Shown: in pieces, positions 25,415 to 32,433 of the stretch
Position numbering within the stretch: the first letter of the stretch is position 1
How the letters are laid out: the number at the start of each line of letters is the position of its first letter
DNA from: an uncultured Clostridia bacterium
Lineage (GTDB): Bacteria > Bacillota > Clostridia > Christensenellales > UBA1242
Direction of reading: 5' to 3'
Length of the DNA stretch: 34,154 bases
Assembly (NCBI GenBank): GCA_947625515.1
Contig: CANQOO010000005.1
Coordinates: 88,576-122,729 of the forward strand
The notes under the pieces: generated by a model
Seen by the model: the letters and a program-made list of their open reading frames with translations, nothing else
Databases searched by the model: none
What the model was told of the DNA's origin: nothing
Position numbers and translations under genes: made by a program

Positions 25415-27750
25415 TTTCGCTCCGATGTTTTTTTGAAAAGTGAAAGTTTGTTGAAAAGTTTAGATTCCGCAAGGTCCCGCTTCACATTTGGCACTTGAAT
25501 AATCTGCAATAGGGCATCTTTTTTGACCTCAATCAGCCCAAGTTCCTGAAAGACCAAATATGCGGCATAAAAGGTGTCAAAAGACATTTTGCCCCGCAAT
25601 TTGTTGGAGAAAATGTCAAAGACGGAATAAAATCTGCCATTTTTTGCCGTAAGCGTCTTAAACGCCCGCCCAAACGCCTCTCGCGACAAATCCAAGTTGC
25701 CAAATCTGCCAAGGTCGTCCTCTCGGTCAATCGGCATCAAGATTTCGGCGTCCGTCACGCGATTAAGCTCGCTCACAAAATTCTCGTCCAAACAAGGCGA
25801 AAGAAAAACAATGCGGCTGAAATTTTTTGCCCAGTTCACGCCAATCGGTGAAAGCAGCAGGCTGTTGAAGCCCACGCAATCCTCGTTGAAAATCCCCACA
25901 TGAAAGAGGTTTTCTTTGGAATATCCCCGCAAGAAATTGACAAAATCATATGCCGAATATGTGACAAAAGCAGTGCCAAAGACGCTTTGCGACGCCACAA
26001 AATCCACCAATTTTTCTTTTGGATAGAGTGCAAATTTGGCGGGACGCTGATGCTCAAACTGCAACTGCCCAATTTGGACAGGATATGTGAACATATGTGC
26101 GTCCGGCACAATGAAAGTACCCATGTCAAAGTCGCCCACCACACCGTTGCTTGCACCCTGCAACTCAAAGATGAAAGATTTATATCTTGCAAATTTCAGT
26201 TCATTAAATCTTTTGGCAAAATTGAAATAAATAAGTTTCAAGTCGCCAATCTTGACGTCGCAGTGCTGCGGAGCATATTTTCGCGGCGTAATCTCCACCT
26301 CTTCTGCGGAGATTTTAAAACGCGGCCTTGGGTTGTCGCACCCGACAGGCTCCAAAAGTTCAAGTTCCTTCAAAAATTCGGGCGTAAGATTTTCGTTTTT
26401 CACTTCAAGGTCATAATATTTTATTGGAATGAACACCTCATCATTCACATGCTCGAAAACAAAAGCGTTCACGCGGGCACAAAATTCTTCATATTTTTCT
26501 CTCTTCAAAGTCAAACCCGCCGCCATTGTATGACCGCCAAAAGTTTCCAAAATGTCAGACAAAGAGGACAAAATCTCATGTATGTTGATGTCTGCAATGC
26601 TTCTGCCAGAGCCGTGCAGTGTCCCGTCCACCTGGGCAAACAAGAACACCGGTCTGCCATATTCTTCCACCAATCTTGCACACGCAATGCCCAAAATGCC
26701 CTGGTCCCACACCTTTGAGGCAAGGCAAATCACACGCGTCTTTGAAAGGTCCATTTTCTTGATGGCTTTTTCGCAATCGTCCATCACCTTGGCGGAAAGT
26801 TCTTGGCGGCGTGCGTTGTGCTGTTTGATTTTTTCCAAATATTTTTTCACCTGCACAGGGTCCTCGCTCATATAAAGAGCAAGGCTATCCTTGGCATCGC
26901 CCATCCTGCCAGATGAGTTTATTTTTGGGGCAATCTTGAAGGCAATATCTGTGGAATTTGGATTGGACAGCGACACATTGTTCTCTTTAAAAAGTTGTTT
27001 CAGCCCATATGGCAATTTGTCAAAACACTTGAAGCCGCGTTTGACAATGTTTCGGTTTTCCCCCGTCAAAGAAACGATGTCCGCAATGGTGGCAATGGCA
27101 GCAATGGGCAAAAATTCTTCCGCCTTCTTCTGCCCAAGAAGAGCCTCGCTGATTTTGTATGCCATCCCGGTGCCACAAAGTTCTCGAAACGGATATTCTT
27201 GCCCCTCAATTTTTGCGTTCAGCACAATGGTGTCCGGCAGCACCTCAGGGATTTCGTGATGGTCGGTGACAATCACCTCAATTCCGATTGACTTGGCATA
27301 TTCCACCTCGGCAGCACAAGAAATCCCGCAGTCCACAGTGATGATAAGGTCGGGCGAAAACTGTTTGGCAATTTTGTCCAGCACCTGGCAGGTCAGCCCG
27401 TAGCCATCCACATAGCGGTTTGGCAGATAGAAATCCGCATCAATGCCCAGTTTTTTAAGTGTTTTAAGCATAATTGCAGTCGCCGAAATGCCGTCCACAT
27501 CATAGTCACCGAAAATCAACACGCGGTCACCCATTTTTTTTGCAAGTTCAACACGCTGGCAAAGTTCCTTCATCCCGCGAATGAGAAACGGGTCCAAAAG
27601 CGTGCCGAGAGAAAGATATGCCGCCACCTCTTCTTTGGTGGAAAGCCCACGCGAGCAAATCAAATACATCGTCTGCGAAGAAATGCCAAATTCTTTTGCG
27701 AGGTCGTCCACAAAAGCGGCATTTTTGTTAAAAAATTTCTTAAAAATCAT
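25411..27750 (-). CDS. recJ: Single-stranded-DNA-specific exonuclease RecJ
   Basis: A 779-residue protein. DHH domain motifs: VLIFGDYDVDGISATA (about 78-92), VDCGISC, VTDHHEIPE (about 161-169), FKIAPKINSSGRMGDA. DHHA1 domain: GSGRSIADINIHE and FGGHTMAAGLTL near 400-425. The C-terminal 200 residues are the OB-fold and extra domain seen in Firmicute RecJ. It degrades single-stranded DNA 5' to 3' in recombination and repair. The start is ATG 27750; no good Shine-Dalgarno is seen (weak GGG), and the in-frame TTG two codons upstream is no better. First gene of a recJ-rel-hemZ group. Confidence 0.95.
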   Translation of the reverse strand: MIFKKFFNKNAAFVDDLAKEFGISSQTMYLICSRGLSTKEEVAAYLSLGTLLDPFLIRGMKELCQRVELAKKMGDRVLIFGDYDVDGISATAIMLKTLKKLGIDADFYLPNRYVDGYGLTCQVLDKIAKQFSPDLIITVDCGISCAAEVEYAKSIGIEVIVTDHHEIPEVLPDTIVLNAKIEGQEYPFRELCGTGMAYKISEALLGQKKAEEFLPIAAIATIADIVSLTGENRNIVKRGFKCFDKLPYGLKQLFKENNVSLSNPNSTDIAFKIAPKINSSGRMGDAKDSLALYMSEDPVQVKKYLEKIKQHNARRQELSAKVMDDCEKAIKKMDLSKTRVICLASKVWDQGILGIACARLVEEYGRPVFLFAQVDGTLHGSGRSIADINIHEILSSLSDILETFGGHTMAAGLTLKREKYEEFCARVNAFVFEHVNDEVFIPIKYYDLEVKNENLTPEFLKELELLEPVGCDNPRPRFKISAEEVEITPRKYAPQHCDVKIGDLKLIYFNFAKRFNELKFARYKSFIFELQGASNGVVGDFDMGTFIVPDAHMFTYPVQIGQLQFEHQRPAKFALYPKEKLVDFVASQSVFGTAFVTYSAYDFVNFLRGYSKENLFHVGIFNEDCVGFNSLLLSPIGVNWAKNFSRIVFLSPCLDENFVSELNRVTDAEILMPIDREDDLGRFGNLDLSREAFGRAFKTLTAKNGRFYSVFDIFSNKLRGKMSFDTFYAAYLVFQELGLIEVKKDALLQIIQVPNVKRDLAESKLFNKLSLFKKTSERK

Positions 27751-27785
27751 ATACAAATACCCAAATTAAACAATTTTTCATTTTG

Positions 27786-27814
27786 ATTATATCACCAACA
27801 ACCTTTCAAATCAA
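27786..27814 (-). promoter_or_regulatory. Promoter of recJ-rel-hemZ
   Basis: Minus strand TTGATT (27814-27809), 17-nt spacer, TATAAT (27791-27786). Predicted leader about 30 nt before ATG 27750. The degenerate 13-14 bp array begins directly upstream of the -35 box. Confidence 0.7.
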
Positions 27815-27819
27815 AACAA

Positions 27820-27954
27820 AATTCATAAAGTAAATTTGGATAAGAGAAAATTGTTAAAAGAAAATGACCGAAAAAATTTTGTCAAGAAAATTTGTCACAA
27901 CAATTTGTCAAATAATCTGCACAAGATAATTTGCCCAAGATAATTTATTGAAGT
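27820..27954. repeat. Degenerate tandem array of about ten 13-14 bp units
   Basis: Units begin near 27820, 27833, 27847, 27861, 27875, 27888, 27902, 27914, 27928 and 27942. The best ones read AATTTTGTCAAGA, AAATTTGTCACAAC, AATCTGCACAAGAT, AATTTGCCCAAGAT and AATTTATTGAAGT. A rough consensus is AATTTGTCAAGAT. The first four units are poor. It fills the space upstream of the recJ promoter, before the tRNA-Leu promoter. It may be a protein-binding array or just decayed satellite sequence. Confidence 0.45.
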
Positions 27955-28021
27955 ATGTTGAGAAACTTTCGAAGAAAAACAAGAGAAACGTTGATAAAAA
28001 TAAAAAATTTTTGCAAAACGC

Positions 28022-28050
28022 TTGCAAAACGCCGTGGAATATGATAAAAT
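28022..28050 (+). promoter_or_regulatory. Promoter of the tRNA-Leu transcription unit
   Basis: TTGCAA (28022-28027), 17-nt spacer, TAAAAT (28045-28050). The predicted start near 28057 leaves about 178 nt of transcript before the tRNA, which contains three strong hairpins. Confidence 0.6.
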
Positions 28051-28071
28051 GAATTCACTAAGTTGGCATGA

Positions 28072-28208
28072 CACTCCGCTTTTTTGCTCTTATGGCAAAA
28101 CGAGCAAGAGTGCATCTTAAAATCGAGCCCCCGAAAATGCCTGTCATTTTTGGGGATAAGGAGCAAACGAGCGTCAAAGCGATACTTTTTGCCATTTATT
28201 GGCAAAAA
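28072..28208 (+). ncRNA. Candidate structured RNA or leader upstream of tRNA-Leu
   Basis: Three hairpins: a two-part stem CACTC...TTGCTC with GAGCAA-GAGTG (28072-28112); CCCC-g-AAAATG with CATTTT-t-GGGG (about 28129-28155); and TTTTTGCC with GGCAAAAA (28186-28208). No coding frame is convincing. No T-box, SRP or 6S signature was recognised. It could be a tRNA precursor leader or an independent small RNA processed from the same transcript. Confidence 0.4.
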
Positions 28209-28234
28209 TGAGCCACCAGCGAAGTTTGCGACGT

Positions 28235-28320
28235 GCCGAAGTGGCGGAATGGCAGACGCACGGGACTCAAAATCCCGCGAGGGCAACTTCATGAGGGTTC
28301 GACCCCCTCCTTCGGCACCA
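28235..28320 (+). tRNA. tRNA-Leu (anticodon CAA)
   Basis: 86 nt with encoded CCA. Acceptor stem GCCGAAG/CTTCGGC, D-arm with TGGCGGAATGGCAGACGCA, anticodon stem CGGGA/TCCCG with loop CTCAAAA (anticodon CAA, reads UUG), a long class II variable arm (GAGGGCAACTTC), T-arm GAGGGTTCGACCCCCTC, discriminator A and CCA. The long variable arm confirms a class II tRNA. Confidence 0.97.
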
Positions 28321-28321
28321 G

Positions 28322-28347
28322 AAACTTTGCTTCGCAAAGTTTTTTTG
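28322..28347 (+). terminator. Terminator of tRNA-Leu
   Basis: AAACTTTGC-ttc-GCAAAGTTT followed by a T run, two bases after the encoded CCA. Same position as the terminator behind the tRNA-Thr fragment. Confidence 0.85.
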
Positions 28348-28421
28348 TTTTTTCAAAACAAAAACGCACAGCATCCGCTGTGCCCTGGTGCCGACGTTCG
28401 CTCCGCTCACTGAACGGCACC
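28347..28421 (+). repeat. Hairpin train behind tRNA-Leu whose last arm copies the tRNA 3' end
   Basis: Hairpin GTTTT/AAAAC (28347-28359), hairpin GCACAGC/GCTGTGC (28366-28383), then CTGGTGCCG (28385-28393) and CGGCACC (28415-28421) as outer arms with inner GTTC/GAAC around the core CGCTCACT. CTGGTGCCG is the exact 9-nt complement of the last eight tRNA bases plus the first trailer base. The tRNA-Thr fragment has the same order of elements with arms matching its own 3' end. Confidence 0.75.
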
Positions 28422-28540
28422 CACATTCATCCCACTTATTTCATGCCTGTCGACTTGGAGTTTGTTTACAAATTTTATTAAAAATTTTAATAAAACAGGT
28501 CAAAAAAAGTTGAAATTGGTCAAGAAATGTTGAAAATCGC
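28422..28540. other. A/T-rich spacer with a 23-bp palindrome
   Basis: Positions 28473-28495 are a perfect A/T palindrome (TTTTATTAAAA on each side of one A), bracketed by CCTGT/ACAGG. It may be a weak terminator or an operator upstream of the next promoter. No gene is seen. Confidence 0.4.
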
Positions 28541-28570
28541 TTGATATTTGTCATTAAGATGATTTATAAT
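28541..28570 (+). promoter_or_regulatory. Promoter of the DUF6273-like surface protein gene
   Basis: TTGATA (28541-28546), 18-nt spacer, TATAAT (28565-28570). It implies a leader of about 310 nt before ATG 28885. Confidence 0.6.
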
Positions 28571-28604
28571 AATCTAGGCAAAGAGTTTTCTTTTGTCGTT
28601 AAAC

Positions 28605-28790
28605 GAATGTCGAAAAAGACGACCGCTGGCAAATACATATCGGCAAAACAAGCACCGAATGCATGGCGTACAAAAGCGTATGTGTTTCAAGAGTGTGTCA
28701 ACAAAAAGACGCATATCGGCAAGATGAGTCGGCAAATGCACATCGGTCAAGACATGTCGTCAAACGCACATCGCAAAATGCGAATGGCGT
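28605..28790 (+). repeat. Degenerate repeats in a long 5' leader
   Basis: Four related words: GGCAAATACATATCGGCAAA (from 28628), AGACGCATATCGGCAAGA, GGCAAATGCACATCGGTCAA and GTCAAACGCACATCGCAAAA, within about 160 nt. The region is rich in ATG and CGG words. Frames are open across part of it but lack ribosome sites, so it is treated as noncoding leader. Confidence 0.4.
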
Positions 28791-28884
28791 CAAGCAATGA
28801 AAGTTGTAACAGAAGGAAACTTTTCGTCTGCACCGCTGTTTGCAGTGCAAAATTGTTCAGAAAAAACTCATTTGGAGAAAGTTT

Positions 28885-30492
28885 ATGGGCACAAGAAAAA
28901 AATTTTGGGTAGGTTTTGGTGCATTGGCAATGATTGCCGTGATGACATTCACGTCCATTGGTCTGACATGGGCTGCTGTGACGTTGAATGTGAACAGCGA
29001 ATTTTCGGTTTCATACACTGCAAAGAAGGTGAATGCCATTATTTCTGGAAAATACATCACCGGCAGCACATCCGGAAGTCTTGGTGAAGACCTGACATTT
29101 TCGGCGGACACGAAAGACACAACAAAGGCATTTGCCAATGTGCCGGTTGTTAAGTTTGTAAGTGCCACCGACTTTTTGGAGTTGCAATTCACCATTCGCA
29201 ACACTGGCGAAGACGGTTTTGGCGTAAAATTGTCCCTCACTGGTGCTGAGGACAGCAATTTCAGCGTGAAATATTCCAAGTCATATCGCTCCTCCACCGC
29301 CACACCTGCCACATTTGGTGCGGAGAACGGCAAAAGCAGCCTCAGCAATATGTATGTCACCTCTGTCACCACCGCAAAGAGCGTTTTGGACATTTCGGTG
29401 AGGATTTCGGTTATTGACGCTTCCATTTCTGGTCGAATTGACGGCAATTTCAATTTTGAACTTGACGGCCTGGCAGAGCCACCGCAAGACATCTATGACG
29501 AAGACCTTGGCATCTTTGTGGAAGAGCATGTGACCAACATGTTCCAGATGATTTCTGGCGACACCACCATCACCCCAACCGACATTTCCAAACTTGACAC
29601 ACTTGCAACGCAGACGCAGGACGCCGAGCAAATCCGCCAGAACTATTCCAACTATCTTGAAAAAACTTCCGCTTCCGCAGCAGGTGTTGCCTCCGCCCAA
29701 GCCACCACCATCGTGGACAACGTGACACTTGAAATTGGCGGCTTAACCTGGAGTGCAGTCTATCTTTCCAAATCCAAGTCCGGAGACACCATCCTCACCC
29801 TGTGGCTGACAGATTCATCCGAATTGAACGGCTTATTTAAATCCGACACAGAAAAATTTGATCGTCAGGGAACATCAAATTGGGCTTGGACAACCTTTGA
29901 TTATCCCTATGGCCCACTATATGCAAATACCTACGGCAACTCATACATAAGCAGAGTTATATTAAACAATGCAGGTATTTGTGATCAAAGTCGATATGGT
30001 GGAACACCTATAGTGCAGAATCCAGAACATGCTTTTGCAGCATTCACTATGAGCAAGACTGAAGCCCCAGATGACGAACTTTACGACATGATTGTCACGC
30101 CTTCCGAAATTTCGTGGCAAGAGAGCGGCACAAGTGAATTTAGCTCCTATCATAACGAATTTTGGACAGAAACCTATGAGGCCAACTGGGCACAAAATCC
30201 AACTATATGGAAGGATGATAAATTATGGCTGCCTTCATTGTATGAAACGGGTGATGGTAGAGTCGTTGGTGGAGCAGGATTTTGGAACCTTCATTATAGG
30301 CAACGTGATAACTGTACATACATGTGGCTTCGCACTGGGGATAATAACACAAGTTCAGACACTCAAGGAGGCTGCATATTAAGACTTACCCCATGGGGAG
30401 GAACAACCGCTACTTATTTCACCGCTTCTTGTGCCGTTCGCCCGGCATTCCACCTGAACTTGACAAAGATGGCGGCAGCAATGAAGGGTTAA
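28885..30492 (+). CDS. Exported surface protein: shared N-terminal module plus DUF6273-like C-terminal domain
   Basis: A 535-residue protein. Start ATG 28885 has TTGGAGA nine bases upstream; further upstream in-frame codons lack a site. Residues 1-28 are a signal peptide (GTRKKFWVGFGALAMIAVM...LTWAA). Residues about 32-200 (FSVSYTAKKVNAIISG, DFLELQFTIRNTGEDGFGV, NFSVKYSKSYRS, LDISVRISVIDASI, NFNFELDG) match the module of the 19787-21550 protein. From about 285 on is a domain with IGGLTWSAVYLSKSKSGDTILTL, a WLPS/YMWLRTG core and a final AVRPAFHLNL, the pattern of DUF6273-like domains in Clostridial exported proteins. No sorting signal. Codon use in parts of the C-terminal domain is more A/T-rich than the rest. 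Function unknown. Confidence 0.78.
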   Translation: MGTRKKFWVGFGALAMIAVMTFTSIGLTWAAVTLNVNSEFSVSYTAKKVNAIISGKYITGSTSGSLGEDLTFSADTKDTTKAFANVPVVKFVSATDFLELQFTIRNTGEDGFGVKLSLTGAEDSNFSVKYSKSYRSSTATPATFGAENGKSSLSNMYVTSVTTAKSVLDISVRISVIDASISGRIDGNFNFELDGLAEPPQDIYDEDLGIFVEEHVTNMFQMISGDTTITPTDISKLDTLATQTQDAEQIRQNYSNYLEKTSASAAGVASAQATTIVDNVTLEIGGLTWSAVYLSKSKSGDTILTLWLTDSSELNGLFKSDTEKFDRQGTSNWAWTTFDYPYGPLYANTYGNSYISRVILNNAGICDQSRYGGTPIVQNPEHAFAAFTMSKTEAPDDELYDMIVTPSEISWQESGTSEFSSYHNEFWTETYEANWAQNPTIWKDDKLWLPSLYETGDGRVVGGAGFWNLHYRQRDNCTYMWLRTGDNNTSSDTQGGCILRLTPWGGTTATYFTASCAVRPAFHLNLTKMAAAMKG

Positions 30493-30597
30493 GCCGAGGG
30501 ATGTTAGTCGCCCAAAAGTTGCGATTCATTCTTCAATTCAGCGAATAATACGATACTTGAAAAATTTATAAAATCACTTAAAATTCAAACAAATTTC

Positions 30598-30625
30598 AAA
30601 AAGTCCGATTTTTCGGGCTTTTTTC
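30598..30625 (+). terminator. Terminator after the DUF6273-like gene
   Basis: AAAAAGTCCG-attttt-CGGGCTTTTTT hairpin with T run, 106 nt after the stop codon. Confidence 0.8.
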
Positions 30626-30672
30626 TTGCAAATTTTTAATTCGTTTTTTCGTCTTTTTTTGCTGCAAACCCC

Positions 30673-30701
30673 TTGAAATTTGTCTTTATGTGTGATATAA
30701 T
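30673..30701 (+). promoter_or_regulatory. Promoter of the GT2 glycosyltransferase gene
   Basis: TTGAAA (30673-30678), 17-nt spacer, TATAAT (30696-30701), 28 nt before ATG 30730. Confidence 0.75.
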
Positions 30702-30729
30702 TTGAAAAATAAATCGCTTGGAGATTATC

Positions 30730-32154
30730 ATGGCAATTTTCAATCTTATTCTTGACAACATCAACACCGTCCTTTGCACCATTGTGGGCATTGCGTTTTC
30801 GTTTCAGCTGATATACACCCTGCTTTTCTTCCTGCCCGCACCAAAATATCCGCAGGCAAAGCAAAAGCACAAAGTGGGCATCATCATCTGTGCAAGAAAC
30901 GAGTCGGCAGTGATTGGCATGACCCTGCAAAAGATGCTTGAGCAGAACTATCCAAAAGACAAGTATGAAATTATTGTTGTGGCGGACAACTGCACCGACA
31001 ACACTGCGGAAATTGCCCGCTCTTTTGACGGGCAGGTGCGTGTGCGTGCCATTGAACGCCACGAGCCAGACAAGAAAAAATGCAATATTGGCTGGGCACT
31101 TAACTATGCCTTCAAGCAGTTGATGCCAGAAATTGACAATTTTGAATTTTTTGTTCGATTCGACGCCGACAGTCTGCCGGACACGGAATATCTCAACAGA
31201 ATGAATGACGCCTTCGAGAGCGGTGTCATGGTGGCAAGAGGATATAATCACGCCTCCAACCTCACCCAAAATCTCATCTCAGGCGTGTCCGGACTGTGGT
31301 ATATTCGCGACAACCGCTTCAGTTGCCAGGCACGTGCCGCCCTGCACACCGACACTTTTCTGCTGGGCAGCGGCATGATGTTCGCCGCAAAAGTCATCAA
31401 GGACGGCGGCGGCTGGCAAGCCACCTCTTCCAGCGAGGACACCGATTTCACCATCTGGAACATCGACCACAAAAACAAAATCAAATATGTGCCGGACGCT
31501 GTGCTGTATGAGGACCAGCCTTCCACACTGAACAACGTTTTCCGCCGCAACATCCGCATGGGCAACAGCCTCCACAAATTGTTTTGGCAGAAGGGCTGGC
31601 TGTGCCTTGGCAAATTCTTCACAACGTTCAGATATTCATATCTTGACATGTTCCTCAACCTCTTGTTCATCCCAATCGCCGTTTTGTGCTGCTTGTGGTT
31701 CCCGGCTTATTACATCTACAAAATCATCTTCGATGCCGCTGTCGGCAATATGGCAGAACTTTCCTCCATCCTCACCACCATCGCCATCATCCTTGTCTGT
31801 GCTTTCCTGATTCCATTCATCGCTCAGGCGTTTTTGGTGTTTGCCCTCGACCGCAAAAAAATTGGCGTTCCGTTCAAAAAGCTGTGGCCGACCATGCTTG
31901 CTTTCCCAATGTTTATGATAATCTATGCCATCAGCATCGTGATTGGCGTGTTCAGCAAGCCGCAGTGGAAACAAATCACCCGAAATGTTGCATTCCTCAC
32001 TGAGGGTGCCCAAGAAAAGCCGCGTGCAAAGCGTAAAAAGAAAGAGACCGCCAAGCAACCCGCGGGTGCGTTTGTCCCAACAAAACGCCTGGCGTTGCAA
32101 AGCCTCAAAAAACATGCCGTCTTGAAGCTTGCAAGATATCCAATCAAGATGTGA
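30730..32154 (+). CDS. Membrane-bound family 2 glycosyltransferase
   Basis: A 474-residue protein. One N-terminal membrane helix (about 8-32), a cytoplasmic GT-A domain, then about three C-terminal helices (near 300-335, 345-370, 385-405) and a basic tail (RAKRKKKETAKQ). GT2 motifs in order: VGIIICARNESAVIG, EIIVVADNCTDNTAEIA, FFVRFDADSLPDTEYLN (DxD), SSEDTDFTIW (catalytic ED) and NVFRRNIRMGNSLH (the QxxRW-like block). This layout is that of processive or single-addition GT2 enzymes that build surface polysaccharides at the cytoplasmic membrane face. The product cannot be told. Start ATG 30730 has TTGGAG seven bases upstream. It is monocistronic between two terminators, next to two exported protein genes. 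Confidence 0.88.
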   Translation: MAIFNLILDNINTVLCTIVGIAFSFQLIYTLLFFLPAPKYPQAKQKHKVGIIICARNESAVIGMTLQKMLEQNYPKDKYEIIVVADNCTDNTAEIARSFDGQVRVRAIERHEPDKKKCNIGWALNYAFKQLMPEIDNFEFFVRFDADSLPDTEYLNRMNDAFESGVMVARGYNHASNLTQNLISGVSGLWYIRDNRFSCQARAALHTDTFLLGSGMMFAAKVIKDGGGWQATSSSEDTDFTIWNIDHKNKIKYVPDAVLYEDQPSTLNNVFRRNIRMGNSLHKLFWQKGWLCLGKFFTTFRYSYLDMFLNLLFIPIAVLCCLWFPAYYIYKIIFDAAVGNMAELSSILTTIAIILVCAFLIPFIAQAFLVFALDRKKIGVPFKKLWPTMLAFPMFMIIYAISIVIGVFSKPQWKQITRNVAFLTEGAQEKPRAKRKKKETAKQPAGAFVPTKRLALQSLKKHAVLKLARYPIKM

Positions 32155-32266
32155 AAAAAATTCACGCGACTGCAACCTTCGCAGACTCAAATTGCAAATT
32201 TGCGAAGGTATCACAGAAATTTTCAAAAATATTAATTACTTACATAAAAAGTTTTTTAAAAGAATT

Positions 32267-32298
32267 TAAAAAAGCCTCTTCAAAAGAAGAGGTTTTTT
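32267..32298 (+). terminator. Terminator of the glycosyltransferase gene
   Basis: AAAAAGCCTCTT-caaa-AGAAGAGGTTTTTT, a strong hairpin with T run about 115 nt after the stop codon. Confidence 0.9.
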
Positions 32299-32307
32299 CA
32301 ATTTTGT

Positions 32308-32433
32308 TTTCACATCTAGCCGCCTGCTCTTGCCGTTAGTTGTCACAGTAGGATGTCAATCGCTTTGCCGTTTGTTTTCACATTAAGACGCCGCTTTTGC
32401 CGTTTGATCGCTGCATGATACCGCCATTTATTG
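32308..32433 (-). repeat. Three decayed tandem copies of the spoIVA 3' end
   Basis: Read on the minus strand, the sequence after the spoIVA stop repeats a unit of about 33-35 nt with ACGGCAA...TGA. Three copies end in ATGTGA, ACTGTGA and ATGTGA, with the TGA complements at 32378, 32343 and 32310. They resemble the spoIVA ending AACGAGGGCAAGGGCGGAG...TTGTTGTGA. In register they would encode tails such as NGKSGVLM and NGKAIDILL, next to the true tail NEGKGGVLCILL. Confidence 0.5.

Noticed and set aside
28057-28234. T-box riboswitch
   Set aside because: No T-box antiterminator sequence and no downstream aminoacyl-tRNA synthetase or amino-acid gene; the unit leads into a tRNA.
28541-28912. 123-residue protein upstream of the DUF6273-like gene
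   Set aside because: It begins in the promoter, has no ribosome site, consists of degenerate repeats, and runs out of frame into the signal peptide of the real gene.
29720-30492. Variable-region target of a diversity-generating retroelement
   Set aside because: The domain ending and the mosaic codon use raised the idea, but no reverse transcriptase, template repeat or A-specific substitution pattern is in the window.
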